DNA of 64,000 nucleotides from Microbacterium sp. EST19A (GTDB taxonomy: Bacteria > Actinomycetota > Actinomycetes > Actinomycetales > Microbacteriaceae): assembly GCF_019969685.1 (NCBI RefSeq), contig NZ_JAHXYZ010000002.1:1488001-1552000 (forward strand), read 5' to 3'. The position numbers were made by a program, and so were the translations under genes. This document shows, piece by piece, positions 38,134-48,468 of this stretch (within the stretch, counting starts at the first letter, position 1; each line of letters begins with the position of its first letter). Below the pieces are notes generated by a model. It ran no database searches and had not been told where the DNA came from. It saw nothing but the letters and a program-made list of their open reading frames with translations.

Positions 38134-39359
38134 AGCTCGCCCGGCTTCATCACCTCGACGTCGATCGCGCGGATGACGCGCTGCGCGGCGGTGTCGGGCT
38201 TCGGTTCGGGTGCCGGAGCGTCGATCTTCCGGCGCCGCTGCGGCGCGTAGACCACGAGCGAGTGGAACAGGAACCGGGCGAAGAACGCGACGATCAGCGA
38301 GAGCGCGGTCGCGAGCACGCTCGAGATGTGCCAGCTCTCCACCATCAGCGCCATCACCGGGATCCGCAGCGCCGCCTCGACGTTGTTGAACGTGAACGAC
38401 GTGGCGAAGCGGATGCCGAGGGCACGGGCATCCGTGCGCATGTCGGCGAACACGAACCGCTCCTGCAGGAGGAAGTTGCCGATGATCGTGATCTCGGCGC
38501 CGATGATCGCCGCCCAGACGTAGGGCACTCCCGCCATAGTCAGCGCCCACATGATCGCCAGGTTCGCTACGGCGCCGATCAGCCCGATCAGGGCGAACAG
38601 CGACATCTTCCCGAAGCGCAGCCGTGCCAGGTGGGCGAGAAAGGTCCCGCCCTGCCGCAGGCTGGCCTTGGAGCTGCCGTGGCGGCGTTCGGCGAACTCC
38701 ATCGGCACCTCGGCGATACGCAGGTCGGTGCGCGCGAGGATCTCGAGCAGGATCTTGAAGCCTCGGGGCTTGAGCGCGTCGAGATCGAGGCGGCTGCGGT
38801 CGACGAGGAAGAACCCGGTCATGGGGTCGGTGCTGCGGGCGAGACGGATGGGGAACATCGCCCGCGTCAGCCAGGTCGCTGCCCGCGAGACCCCGAACCG
38901 CACGGCGGTGCCGAGACCGCTCGTGTCTCCGCCGCCGATGTACCGGGAAGCGGCGACCACGTCGGCGTCGCCCGCCGCGTGCCGGTCGAGGAGCGCAGGG
39001 AGGAGCTCGGGCGGATGCTGCAGGTCGCCGTCCATCACGATGCAGACGTCGGATGCCGCGGCCCCGAGACCTGTGACCACGGCACCGCCGAGGCCGCCGC
39101 TGTTCTCCGCACGATGGATCACCCGCACCGGGATCGGCGCGTCCGCCGCGACTCTGGCGACCTCCGCCGCGGTGTCGTCGGTGCTGTCGTCGACGAACAG
39201 GATCTCGGCCTCGCGTCCGGCGAGCGCGGCGGCGGTGCGCGCGACGAGTTCCGCGACATTGTCGCGTTCGTTGAAGGTCGGCACGATGACCGTGACCCCT
39301 GCCCCCACGTGCTCCCCCGCTCCTGCCGTGCGCATCGTCTGCGGCATCCATCGTTTCAC
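38130..39359 (-). CDS. GT2 dolichyl-phosphate-mannose synthase-like protein fused to GtrA
   Basis: This 409-aa protein has a DPM1-like GT-A domain at about 20-250 (V-P-T-F-N-E-R-D-N, V-D-D-S-T-D-D-T, M-D-G-D-L-Q-H-P-P-E). A GtrA-type membrane domain with four helices follows at 255-375 (F-A-L-I-G-L-I-G-A-V-A-N). Such proteins load a sugar onto polyprenyl phosphate and help move it outward for glycosylation of a wall polymer or protein. It converges on the rml operon with overlapping stops and has no visible terminator. An ATG 24 bases downstream is an alternative start. Confidence 0.9.
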   Translation of the reverse strand: MKRWMPQTMRTAGAGEHVGAGVTVIVPTFNERDNVAELVARTAAALAGREAEILFVDDSTDDTAAEVARVAADAPIPVRVIHRAENSGGLGGAVVTGLGAAASDVCIVMDGDLQHPPELLPALLDRHAAGDADVVAASRYIGGGDTSGLGTAVRFGVSRAATWLTRAMFPIRLARSTDPMTGFFLVDRSRLDLDALKPRGFKILLEILARTDLRIAEVPMEFAERRHGSSKASLRQGGTFLAHLARLRFGKMSLFALIGLIGAVANLAIMWALTMAGVPYVWAAIIGAEITIIGNFLLQERFVFADMRTDARALGIRFATSFTFNNVEAALRIPVMALMVESWHISSVLATALSLIVAFFARFLFHSLVVYAPQRRRKIDAPAPEPKPDTAAQRVIRAIDVEVMKPGEL

Positions 39360-39390
39360 GGGTTCCTATGGGTCGGGAAACCGGTTCTGC

Positions 39391-39396
39391 TAGAGT
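39391..39396 (+). promoter_or_regulatory. Possible -10 element of the cytidylyltransferase gene
   Basis: TAGAGT lies 75 bases before the ATG. Two CTGGGGA motifs (39444 and 39460) follow in the leader, and the second overlaps the ribosome binding site. Confidence 0.4.
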
Positions 39397-39443
39397 GGGT
39401 GATCGCGGCTGTGGGAGTCGCGAAGCGGGTGGGGATCCGCTTA

Positions 39444-39466
39444 CTGGGGAATATCTGATCTGGGGA
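39444..39466 (+). promoter_or_regulatory. Paired CTGGGGA motifs
   Basis: Two copies 16 bases apart lie at 39444 and 39460. The GGGGAG of the second is also the ribosome binding site for the ATG at 39471, so a factor bound here could block translation. Confidence 0.4.
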
Positions 39467-39470
39467 GATC

Positions 39471-39926
39471 ATGGGGACGCGTATCGGCTATGCCGTTGGT
39501 GCTTTCGACCTGTTTCACGTCGGGCATCTGAACCTTCTTCGTCACGCCAAGCAGCAGTGCGACATTCTGATCGCCGGCGTCGTGAGCGACGAGATGCTGC
39601 GTCAGGTGAAGGGCATCGAGCCCGTCATCCCGACGGCGGAGCGTGCGGAGATCGTCAAGCACATCTCCTTCGTCGACGACGTCTACGTCGAGACGACGCC
39701 GTCCAAGATGGACTCCTGGCGAGACGTGCAGTTCACGCACTTCTTCAAGGGCGACGACTGGCGCGGCACCGAGAAGGGCCTGCGCCTCGAGCGCGAGTTC
39801 GCCGAGGTGGGGGTCGAGGTCGTGTACTTCCCGTACACCGCCCACACGTCGAGCTCGACGCTGCGTCGCGCGCTCGACGCGATCACGGCGGGCGCGAACG
39901 CCCCCGCCGTCGCGATGTCGCGCTGA
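39471..39926 (+). CDS. Cytidylyltransferase-family protein (TagD-like)
   Basis: This 151-aa nucleotidyltransferase begins G-Y-A-V-G-A-F-D-L-F-H-V-G-H-L-N, which contains the H-x-G-H catalytic motif. F-F-K-G-D-D-W-R-G-T follows, and T-A-H-T-S-S-S-T-L-R-R stands in place of the usual R-T-x-G-I-S-T-T. TagD-type enzymes make CDP-glycerol from glycerol-3-phosphate, and relatives use other phospho-alcohols. With the CDP-alcohol transferase in this locus it may supply a CDP-activated unit for the surface polymer. That partnership is inference. It ends one base from the stop of the gene on the other strand. Confidence 0.88.
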   Translation: MGTRIGYAVGAFDLFHVGHLNLLRHAKQQCDILIAGVVSDEMLRQVKGIEPVIPTAERAEIVKHISFVDDVYVETTPSKMDSWRDVQFTHFFKGDDWRGTEKGLRLEREFAEVGVEVVYFPYTAHTSSSTLRRALDAITAGANAPAVAMSR

Positions 39927-39927
39927 G

Positions 39928-40320
39928 TCAGTTCGCGACGCCGAGCAGGCTCCGCGCCATGCGCGCGACGTGCGGCGGCGTGTGCGGGCCCAGCCAGACG
40001 GTCCACTGCGCGGGCGGTTCGGTGCACGTCCACTCGACGCACCAGGCGTGCACGGCGCCGGCCAGCCGCTCACCCTTGGCGTGGGCGCGGATGCCGTCGC
40101 CGCGCACGAGCCAGCGCACCGACACGCCCTCCGGCACGTCGATGTGGCGGAACTGGATCCGCGCCGCAGCCTCGAGGATGATCACGCCCTGCGCGTCCCA
40201 GGGAAGTCGTGCCGCGACCGCCGAGATGGCGCCGGCGTCCGCCGCATCGCCGGCGATCAGCACGGCTCCGTCGATGTTCTCCCAGTCGGGATCGTCCAGG
40301 TGCTCGCGGGCGCTGCTCAT
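39928..40320 (-). CDS. Siderophore-interacting protein (SIP) C-terminal domain protein, iron-regulated
   Basis: This 130-aa protein matches only the NAD(P)H-binding half of siderophore-interacting ferric reductases: V-L-I-A-G-D-A-A-D-A-G-A-I near residue 20, A-A-R-I-Q-F-R near 55, and V-R-W-L-V-R-G-D-G near 70. The FAD-binding half is absent, as in other short SIP proteins of actinobacteria. A promoter with TTGCCG and TATACT flanks a perfect iron box, so the gene should be on when iron is low. The -10 box lies 6 bases before the ATG, so translation is leaderless. An ATG 36 bases upstream would lie inside the promoter and is rejected. Confidence 0.85.
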   Translation of the reverse strand: MSSAREHLDDPDWENIDGAVLIAGDAADAGAISAVAARLPWDAQGVIILEAAARIQFRHIDVPEGVSVRWLVRGDGIRAHAKGERLAGAVHAWCVEWTCTEPPAQWTVWLGPHTPPHVARMARSLLGVAN

Positions 40321-40326
40321 GCCAGA

Positions 40327-40356
40327 AGTATAGGTAAGGATACCCTTACCCGGCAA
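40327..40356 (-). promoter_or_regulatory. Promoter of the SIP gene
   Basis: TTGCCG (-35, 40351-40356) and TATACT (-10, 40327-40332) on the minus strand are 18 bases apart. The start codon is 6 bases after the -10 box. Confidence 0.75.
40333..40350. promoter_or_regulatory. DtxR/IdeR-type iron box
   Basis: The 18-base palindrome GGTAAGG-ATAC-CCTTACC fills the spacer between the -35 and -10 boxes. It closely resembles the DtxR/IdeR consensus, so the iron-loaded repressor would block the polymerase directly. Confidence 0.75.
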
Positions 40357-40447
40357 GAGGCATCCGGCCGATCCGCCCGCCTAGCGCCGCCGATCCTCGC
40401 GCGTCAACGCACTTGTGCGCCACCACGGCGGAGAGCACGCTGAGCCG

Positions 40448-40942
40448 GTGAACACATCGTCGCGTCCTCGGCGTCTCCCGCGCATCGCCGGCATCCTCGC
40501 TGCGCTGGCGCTGTCCACCGCCCTCGCCGGATGCGGACTCACGATCCCCGCCGACCCGGACGGCACGCTGGATACCGTCACGGACGGAGAGCTCCGGATC
40601 GGCACCTCACCCGACGGCGACCTCGTCCAAGTGGCGGACGGCACGCCCTCCGGCAGCATCGTCGACCTGGTCGACGAGTTCGCCGAGAGCATCGACGCGG
40701 AGCCGGAGTGGACCGTCGCCTCGGAGGAGACCCTCGTCACCATGCTCGAGGCGGGCGATCTCGATCTGATCGCCGGTGGCATCACGTCGGACACGCCGTG
40801 GGTCGAGCGGGCCGGAGTGAGTCGCGGCTACCCGGGCATCGACGGCGCGGAGGGGCGGCAGATCGTCATGCTGGTGCCGCTCGGCGAGAACGCGTTCCTC
40901 ACCGCCCTCGAGACCTTCCTCGACGAAGAGGTCGGCTCGTGA
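40448..40942 (+). CDS. Lipoprotein resembling a truncated family-3 solute-binding protein
   Basis: This 164-aa protein has a signal peptide with lipobox L-A-G-C near residue 30, so it is a lipid-anchored surface protein. The rest follows the start of a family-3 solute-binding protein (G-E-L-R-I-G-T-S-P-D, then D-L-V-D-E-F-A, and D-L-I-A-G-G-I-T). It jumps from the first lobe straight to a short C-terminal helix and is about 100 residues shorter than usual. GTG at 40448 is preferred; GTG at 40415 is possible. Its stop overlaps the GTG of the metal transporter gene, so the two are coupled. Confidence 0.78.
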   Translation: MNTSSRPRRLPRIAGILAALALSTALAGCGLTIPADPDGTLDTVTDGELRIGTSPDGDLVQVADGTPSGSIVDLVDEFAESIDAEPEWTVASEETLVTMLEAGDLDLIAGGITSDTPWVERAGVSRGYPGIDGAEGRQIVMLVPLGENAFLTALETFLDEEVGS

Positions 40943-41916
40943 GCGACACCGGGCAGTTCGGCCGGATCACCCTCCCGCCCGAGCAGCAGCGCGCGATCCG
41001 CAGCGCGGTGAAGTGGGAGATCTTCACGATCGTCTACACCTCGATCACGATCGCCGTGATCGCGCTCGTGGTGGGCAACTCGCAGGCGATGCGGACGGCG
41101 TGGATCGAGGACATGCTCTCCCTCATCCCCCAGATCGCCTTCCTGACCGCCCTGATCTTCGTGCGCCGCCGCCCCACGCTGAAGCACCCGTACGGCCTGC
41201 ACCGGGCGATGGGGATCGGCCATCTCGTCGCCGGCGTCGCCCTGCTCGCGGTCGGACTGAACCTCGCGTTCGAGTCGGCCGCCGGGCTGATCGCCGGCGA
41301 GCATCCGACGATCGGCACCGTCGTGCTGTGGGGCCACACGATCTGGCTCGGCTGGCTGATGATGATCGTGATGGCCGTGGTCATCGTCGGACCCGTGTTC
41401 TTCTACGGCCCGGCGAAGTCGAAGCTCGCGCCCGTGCTGCACAACAAGCTGCTCTACGCCGACGCCGACATGGCGAAGGCGGACTGGCAGACCACCGTCG
41501 CCTCGATCGTCGGCGTGCTCGGCGTCGGCGCAGGGGTGTGGTGGCTCGACGGCGCGGCCGCCGTGTTCATATCCCTCGGCATCATCTGGGACGGCTTCCG
41601 CAACACCAGGGCCGCGATCGTCGACCTCATGGATCAGCGTGCCCGCACCTACGACAGCAAGAAGGCGCACCCCCTCGCCGCCGACATCGTCGCGTATCTG
41701 CGCGCCCGCCCCTGGATCGCGGATGCCGCGGTGCGCATGCGCGACCAGGGGCAGGTCTTCCACATCGAGGCGTTCGTCGTGCCGCGCCGCCGCAAGGTCA
41801 CGGTGCACGAGCTGACCGAGACGGCCGAGGGCGTCGCGGCGCTCGACTGGAAGGTGCAGGACGTCGTGATCGTCCCGGCGGAGCGTCTGCCCGACGAGGC
41901 CGACACCGGACGCTGA
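40939..41916 (+). CDS. Cation diffusion facilitator (CDF) family transporter
   Basis: This 325-aa membrane protein has six predicted helices and a C-terminal cytoplasmic domain of about 85 residues. H-P-Y-G-L-H-R after helix 2 is a CDF family marker. D-A-D-M-A-K-A-D-W, before helix 5, holds the usual metal-site acids. The family exports Zn, Mn, Fe or Co by proton exchange; the metal cannot be told here. It starts with GTG inside the stop of the lipoprotein gene, an unusual pairing suggesting that the lipoprotein helps capture or sense the exported metal. Confidence 0.87.
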   Translation: MSDTGQFGRITLPPEQQRAIRSAVKWEIFTIVYTSITIAVIALVVGNSQAMRTAWIEDMLSLIPQIAFLTALIFVRRRPTLKHPYGLHRAMGIGHLVAGVALLAVGLNLAFESAAGLIAGEHPTIGTVVLWGHTIWLGWLMMIVMAVVIVGPVFFYGPAKSKLAPVLHNKLLYADADMAKADWQTTVASIVGVLGVGAGVWWLDGAAAVFISLGIIWDGFRNTRAAIVDLMDQRARTYDSKKAHPLAADIVAYLRARPWIADAAVRMRDQGQVFHIEAFVVPRRRKVTVHELTETAEGVAALDWKVQDVVIVPAERLPDEADTGR

Positions 41917-41954
41917 CGCTCGTCACACCCGGAGCCCACCCAGCTGGGCGGTCG

Positions 41955-41960
41955 TAGGCT
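41955..41960 (+). promoter_or_regulatory. -10 element, probable leaderless promoter
   Basis: TAGGCT is followed by GGAACC and the ATG at 41967. Confidence 0.5.
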
Positions 41961-41966
41961 GGAACC

Positions 41967-42230
41967 ATGACTTCTCCCGCTTCTGACACGATCACGATGT
42001 TCGGCGCCGAGTGGTGCAGCGACTGCCGCCGCACCAAGAAGCAGCTCGATGAGCTGGGCGTCGAGTACACCTACGTCGACCTCGAGGCCGACCCCTCCGC
42101 GGCCGACGTCGCGAAGGAGATCTCGGGTCGCATGAACATCCCGGTCGTGCTCTACCCGGACTCCTCGCACCACGTCGAGCCGTCGAACGCCGACGTCGAG
42201 TCGAAGCTGCGCGAACTCGCCCTGATCTGA
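41967..42230 (+). CDS. Glutaredoxin/mycoredoxin-like protein
   Basis: This 87-aa thioredoxin-fold protein has F-G-A-E-W-C-S-D-C-R-R near residue 12 (C-x-x-C active site) and the cis-Pro segment N-I-P-V-V-L-Y near residue 57. Its size fits mycoredoxin, which uses mycothiol to reduce mixed disulfides in actinobacteria. TAGGCT lies 6 bases before the ATG, so it is probably leaderless. A perfect inverted repeat follows its stop and reaches into the next gene. Confidence 0.85.
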   Translation: MTSPASDTITMFGAEWCSDCRRTKKQLDELGVEYTYVDLEADPSAADVAKEISGRMNIPVVLYPDSSHHVEPSNADVESKLRELALI

Positions 42231-42232
42231 CC

Positions 42233-42264
42233 GCTCATCGCGCCGATACACTGGCGCGATGAGC
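42233..42264. promoter_or_regulatory. 12-bp perfect inverted repeat around the MFS promoter and start codon
   Basis: GCTCATCGCGCC and GGCGCGATGAGC flank an 8-base centre that contains the -10 box TACACT (42247-42252). The right arm includes the ATG at 42259. It may be an operator, and in RNA from the upstream gene it could also act as a terminator. Confidence 0.55.
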
Positions 42265-43659
42265 ACTGAGGCTCGATCCGAACGAGCATCCGTCCGCCTG
42301 TCTCCGCGCACCGTCGTGCTGTACGCGATCGGTTCGGTCGGGACCGGCGGCTACGCCACCCTTCCCGGGCTGGTGCTGACGTACTTCCTGACCGACAACC
42401 TCGGTGTGGCCGCCCTGGCGGCAGGACTCATCGTCACGCTGGCGAAGATCTGGGACGTGATCATCGACCCGCTGATCGGGGCGGCATCCGATCGTCAGCT
42501 CGCGCGCACGGGCTCGCGGCGCGGCTTCATGATCACCGGCGCGCTCACGCTGCCGCTGTGCTTCGCCCTCACGTTCGCGGTGCCGCCGTCGTGGGGGCCG
42601 GTCGCCGGAGCCGTCTGCGTCCTGCTGGCGTTCCTCGCGACCGCCACCGCGTTCAGCCTGTTCCAGGTGCCGTACGTCGCGCTCCCCGCAGAGCTGACCG
42701 GCAGCTACGACGAGCGCACGCGTCTGCTCGGCTGGCGCGTCGTCGTGCTCACCGCCGCGATCCTGCTGTTCGGCGCCGGAGGTCCCGCCCTGCGCAACGC
42801 GGGCTCCGACCCCGTGCTCGGCTACCTCCTGATGGGTATCGCCGCGGGTCTCGTGATCGGCATCGGCATGTTCATCTCCGCGCGCACCGCCGGCCGTTCG
42901 AGCGCCTCGGATACGTCGGACGGGGCTCCGGTGTCCGTCGCCCCCGCCTCACCGTGGCGCGACCAGTACCTCTCCGGGTTCCGGGCGCTGCGCCGCAGCC
43001 AGCCGTTCCGTGCCCTGCTCGGCACCTTCCTGCTGCAGGCCCTGGCGACCGGCACGATGCTCGCCGGGGCGCAGTACGTCGCGACGTGGGTCCTCCGCTC
43101 CGAAGACGCGGTGACCCTGGTCTTCGTCGCGCTCGTCGGTCCGGCCCTGCTCGCGACGCCGGCCTGGACGGTCATCGCCCGGCGGATCGGCAAGGAGCGG
43201 GCGTTCGCGATCGCGAGCGTGCTGTTCACGGCGGCCGCCCTCACGATCACTGCCGCGGTGTGGGCGCCGGGCGCCTGGATTTACGCTTCCGTCGCCGTGG
43301 CCGGCATCGCGTACGCCGGGCTGCAGTCGCTGCCGATGGCGATGCTGCCCGACGTCATCTCGCACGACGAGCGCGCCAGCGGCCCGGGGCAGGCCGGCAC
43401 GTTCACGGGCATCTGGACGGCGGGCGAGACGATCGGCTTCGCCCTGGGCGCCACCGCCGTGTCGCTGACACTCGCCGCCACGGGATACGTCTCAACGGTC
43501 GCGGGCGCTGCCGTGCAGCAGCCGGCCGAGGCGATCACGGGCATCGTGCTCAGCTTCAGCATCCTCCCCGCCGTGCTGATGGCCGCGAGCCTGCTGGCGC
43601 TCCGTCGCTACGGCCTGCGCCGGCACGACATCGACGTCACCCCCGCACCCGGCGCATAA
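42259..43659 (+). CDS. MFS transporter of the glycoside/cation symporter (GPH) type
   Basis: This 466-aa protein has twelve hydrophobic helices. Helices 2-3 are linked by K-I-W-D-V-I-I-D-P-L-I-G-A-A-S-D-R, the GPH family signature also seen in melibiose and glucuronide symporters. F-Q-V-P-Y-V-A-L-P-A-E-L is the second conserved loop. The substrate is probably a glycoside or a related organic solute. Its -10 box TACACT lies exactly 6 bases before the ATG (leaderless) and inside a 12-bp inverted repeat, so it is probably under local repressor control. No regulator gene is adjacent. Confidence 0.88.
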   Translation: MSTEARSERASVRLSPRTVVLYAIGSVGTGGYATLPGLVLTYFLTDNLGVAALAAGLIVTLAKIWDVIIDPLIGAASDRQLARTGSRRGFMITGALTLPLCFALTFAVPPSWGPVAGAVCVLLAFLATATAFSLFQVPYVALPAELTGSYDERTRLLGWRVVVLTAAILLFGAGGPALRNAGSDPVLGYLLMGIAAGLVIGIGMFISARTAGRSSASDTSDGAPVSVAPASPWRDQYLSGFRALRRSQPFRALLGTFLLQALATGTMLAGAQYVATWVLRSEDAVTLVFVALVGPALLATPAWTVIARRIGKERAFAIASVLFTAAALTITAAVWAPGAWIYASVAVAGIAYAGLQSLPMAMLPDVISHDERASGPGQAGTFTGIWTAGETIGFALGATAVSLTLAATGYVSTVAGAAVQQPAEAITGIVLSFSILPAVLMAASLLALRRYGLRRHDIDVTPAPGA

Positions 43660-43687
43660 GCTGGGATCCCGTCCGAAGGAGACGCCG

Positions 43688-45484
43688 ATGACTTCTGCGA
43701 CCACGCCCGCCGCCCCGACCCGCGCCGATGAGCCTGCGCCGAAGACCACGGCTCCGGACATCGTCGAGGGCGTGCGCGACCGTCTCGATGGCGCGATCGA
43801 TCACCTCCAGGTCGGCGCCAGGACGTGGTCGTCCCTGACCGTCGCACAGCGGGTGACGCTGTTGCGCGCGGTGCGCACGAGCGTCGCCGCCTCGGCCGAG
43901 GACTGGGCGACCACCGCTTCCGCCTCGAAGGGCCTGACGGCGCAGCATCCGCTCGCCGGCGAGGAATGGCTCAGCGGCCCGTACAGCGTGCTCGGCGCTC
44001 TCGACGCGTACATCGAGACCCTCTCCCGGCTGGCCGAGGGCAGGAATCCGCTCGACGGCCTCACGATCGGCCGCGCGCCGGGAGGCCGCACGCGTGTGCA
44101 GGCGTTCCCTTTGACGGGCATCGACCGCTTCCTCCTGTCGGGCTACACCGGCGAGGTCTGGCTCGAGCCGGGCGTCACCCCGAACGCCGCGCGCGCCGCC
44201 GCCGGCCTCGCACAGCGCACGCCCGCCGAGCCCGCCGGTGTCGGCCTCGTGCTCGGCGCGGGCAACATCACCTCGATCCCCGTGCTCGACGTGATGTACG
44301 AGCTCCTCGCCCACAACCGCACCGTCCTGCTCAAAGTGAACCCCACGCAGGATGCGCTCGTTCCGGTGTACAAGCGGGCGCTCGCGCCCCTGATCGAGCC
44401 GGGGTTCCTGCGCATCGTCCGCGGCGGACCCGAGGTGGGCGCCTATCTCACGGGTCACCCCGGTCTGGCACACGTGCACATCACGGGCTCCGCGGCGACG
44501 TTCGACGCGATCGTCTGGGGACCCTCGACCGGAGCGGGCGCCGCGGCGACGAAGCGGCGTCGGCGCGAGAACCGTCCGCAGCTGAAGAAGCCGATCACCG
44601 CGGAACTCGGCGGCGTCTCCCCCATCATCATCGTGCCCGGTCGGTGGACGGATGCTGACATCACGTATCACGCGGAGCACGTCGCGACGATGCGGCTGCA
44701 GAACTCCGGCCACAACTGCATCGCGGGCCAGGTGGTCATCCTCTCCTCCGACTGGGATCAGGCCGACGCCTTCCGTGCGGCGCTGCGCCGGGCCTACGCC
44801 AACGCTCCCGAACGACCCATCTGGTACCCCGGCTCCCCGTCGCGCATGCACCTCGCGACCGACGAGTACCCGGATGCCCTGGTGCTCGGCGACCGACTCC
44901 TCGTCGAGATCGAGGGTGACGACGACCCCGCGGCCCTGCAGACCACGGAGTACTTCTCCCCCGTCCTCGGCGTGGTCACGGTGCCGGGCACCGGTCAGGC
45001 GTTCCTCGACGCCGCCGTGACGCACGCGAACGAGAAGCTCCAGGGCACGCTCGGGGCGAACCTGCTGATCGATCCGGTCACCGAGAAGACGCTCGGCGCC
45101 GGGTTCGAGCGTGCGATCACGGCCCTGCACTATGGATCGATCGCCATCAACGGCTGGACCGCCTTCGGGTTCATCACCCCGACCATGACGTGGGGCGCGT
45201 TCCCCGGCAACACGATCGAGGATGTCGGCAGCGGCATCGGCATCGTGCACAACGCCCTGCTCCTCGATCAGGTCGAGCGCTCGGTGATCCGCGGGCCCTT
45301 CCGGCCTCTTCCGCGCTCCCTGCCGCTGCTGAACGGCGGCGGCCGCCTGACGATCCTGCCCAAGCCGCCGTGGTTCGTCTCGGCGCGCACCGGGGCGGCT
45401 GTCAGCGAGGGCCTCACCCGCTACCGGGCGACCGGCGGCGTGCTCGGACTCGTGAAGACGCTGGCCCGCGCGATGCGCGCCTGA
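43688..45484 (+). CDS. Aldehyde dehydrogenase family protein
   Basis: This 598-aa NAD(P)-dependent dehydrogenase is about 100 residues longer than standard family members (about 490). The ALDH blocks are visible: V-L-G-A-G-N-I for cofactor binding, F-D-A-I-V-W-G where the G-S-T loop would be, and E-L-G-G-V-S-P with the catalytic Glu. N-S-G-H-N-C-I-A-G carries the catalytic Cys. The active-site loop reads H-N-C rather than the usual Q-x-C. The substrate is unknown. AAGGAG lies 8 bases before the ATG, and it follows the MFS gene by 28 bases, so the two may be co-transcribed. Confidence 0.87.
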   Translation: MTSATTPAAPTRADEPAPKTTAPDIVEGVRDRLDGAIDHLQVGARTWSSLTVAQRVTLLRAVRTSVAASAEDWATTASASKGLTAQHPLAGEEWLSGPYSVLGALDAYIETLSRLAEGRNPLDGLTIGRAPGGRTRVQAFPLTGIDRFLLSGYTGEVWLEPGVTPNAARAAAGLAQRTPAEPAGVGLVLGAGNITSIPVLDVMYELLAHNRTVLLKVNPTQDALVPVYKRALAPLIEPGFLRIVRGGPEVGAYLTGHPGLAHVHITGSAATFDAIVWGPSTGAGAAATKRRRRENRPQLKKPITAELGGVSPIIIVPGRWTDADITYHAEHVATMRLQNSGHNCIAGQVVILSSDWDQADAFRAALRRAYANAPERPIWYPGSPSRMHLATDEYPDALVLGDRLLVEIEGDDDPAALQTTEYFSPVLGVVTVPGTGQAFLDAAVTHANEKLQGTLGANLLIDPVTEKTLGAGFERAITALHYGSIAINGWTAFGFITPTMTWGAFPGNTIEDVGSGIGIVHNALLLDQVERSVIRGPFRPLPRSLPLLNGGGRLTILPKPPWFVSARTGAAVSEGLTRYRATGGVLGLVKTLARAMRA

Positions 45485-45490
45485 CGGCGG

Positions 45491-46456
45491 TCAGACAGCG
45501 GCGAACCGGTCGGTCGCGTCGCGGAGCGCCTGCTGGATGCCGGGCTCGGCGGCCGAGTGACCGGCGTCGTCGACCACGACGAACTCCGCCTCCGGCCAGG
45601 CGCGGTGCAGATCCCACGCGGTCATCATCGGCGTGCACACGTCGTGACGGCCCTGCACGATGACGGCGGGGATGTGACGGATGCCGGACACGCCCGCGAT
45701 CAGCTGCCCTTCGGTCCACCAGCCGCGGTTGACGAAGAAGTGGTTCTCGATGCGGGCGAAGGCGGTGGCGTTGCGAGGGTCCGACATCGCGGCGATCTGG
45801 GCGGCGTCCGGGCGCAGCGTCACGGTCGACGCCTCCCAGGTCGACCAGGCGACCGCGGCCCGCACGTGCACGGCGGGGTCGGGGTCGAAGAGGCGGCGAT
45901 GGTATGCCTCGATCATGCGCGAGCGCTCCAGCACCGGGATGGGGGCGAGGAAGTCCTCCCAGAGATCCGGGAACAGCGCTGCCGCGCCGCCCTCGTAGAA
46001 CCACTCGAGCTCCTCGCGCCGCAGCGTGAAGATGCCGCGGAGCACGAGCTCGGTGACGGCATCCGGATGGGCCTGCGCATACGCGAGCGCCAGGGCGCTG
46101 CCCCAGGAGCCTCCGAAGACCTGCCATGCCCTGATTCCGAGATTCCTGCGCAGCAGCTCGATGTCGGCGATCAGGTGCGCCGTCGTGATGTGACGGAAGT
46201 CCGCGTCCGGGGCGCTCACGTGCGGGGTGCTGCGTCCGCAGCCCCGCTGGTCGAGCAGCACGATCCGATAGCGCGCCGGATCGAAGAACCGCCGCTGCCA
46301 CGGTGACGTCCCGCTGCCCGGCCCGCCGTGCAGGAACACGACCGGCTTGCCGTCCGGGTTGCCGCTCGCCTCCCAGTACACGCGGTGGCCGTCGCCGACG
46401 AGCAGCTCACCCGTCTCGTACGGCTCGATCGGCGGGTACAGCGCATCCAGGTTCAT
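45491..46456 (-). CDS. pip: Prolyl aminopeptidase (S33)
   Basis: This 321-aa alpha/beta hydrolase removes N-terminal Pro from peptides. It has the oxyanion block H-G-G-P-G-S-G, D-Q-R-G-C-G-R-S typical of this family, the nucleophile elbow G-G-S-W-G-S, the acid in Q-G-R-H-D, and the catalytic His in D-A-G-H-S. Its length is typical. An ATG two codons upstream is also possible, but GGGGG is better spaced for the one chosen. It converges on the aldehyde dehydrogenase gene with a 6-base gap. Confidence 0.93.
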   Translation of the reverse strand: MNLDALYPPIEPYETGELLVGDGHRVYWEASGNPDGKPVVFLHGGPGSGTSPWQRRFFDPARYRIVLLDQRGCGRSTPHVSAPDADFRHITTAHLIADIELLRRNLGIRAWQVFGGSWGSALALAYAQAHPDAVTELVLRGIFTLRREELEWFYEGGAAALFPDLWEDFLAPIPVLERSRMIEAYHRRLFDPDPAVHVRAAVAWSTWEASTVTLRPDAAQIAAMSDPRNATAFARIENHFFVNRGWWTEGQLIAGVSGIRHIPAVIVQGRHDVCTPMMTAWDLHRAWPEAEFVVVDDAGHSAAEPGIQQALRDATDRFAAV

Positions 46457-46481
46457 CGTCATCGATCCCCCAGCTCAGGTG

Positions 46482-48414
<1,933 letters not shown>

Positions 48415-48468
48415 GTCTGGTCACCGCTCGGGGCCGGATCAGGGCAGAATGGATCCCGGAGGTGCGCG

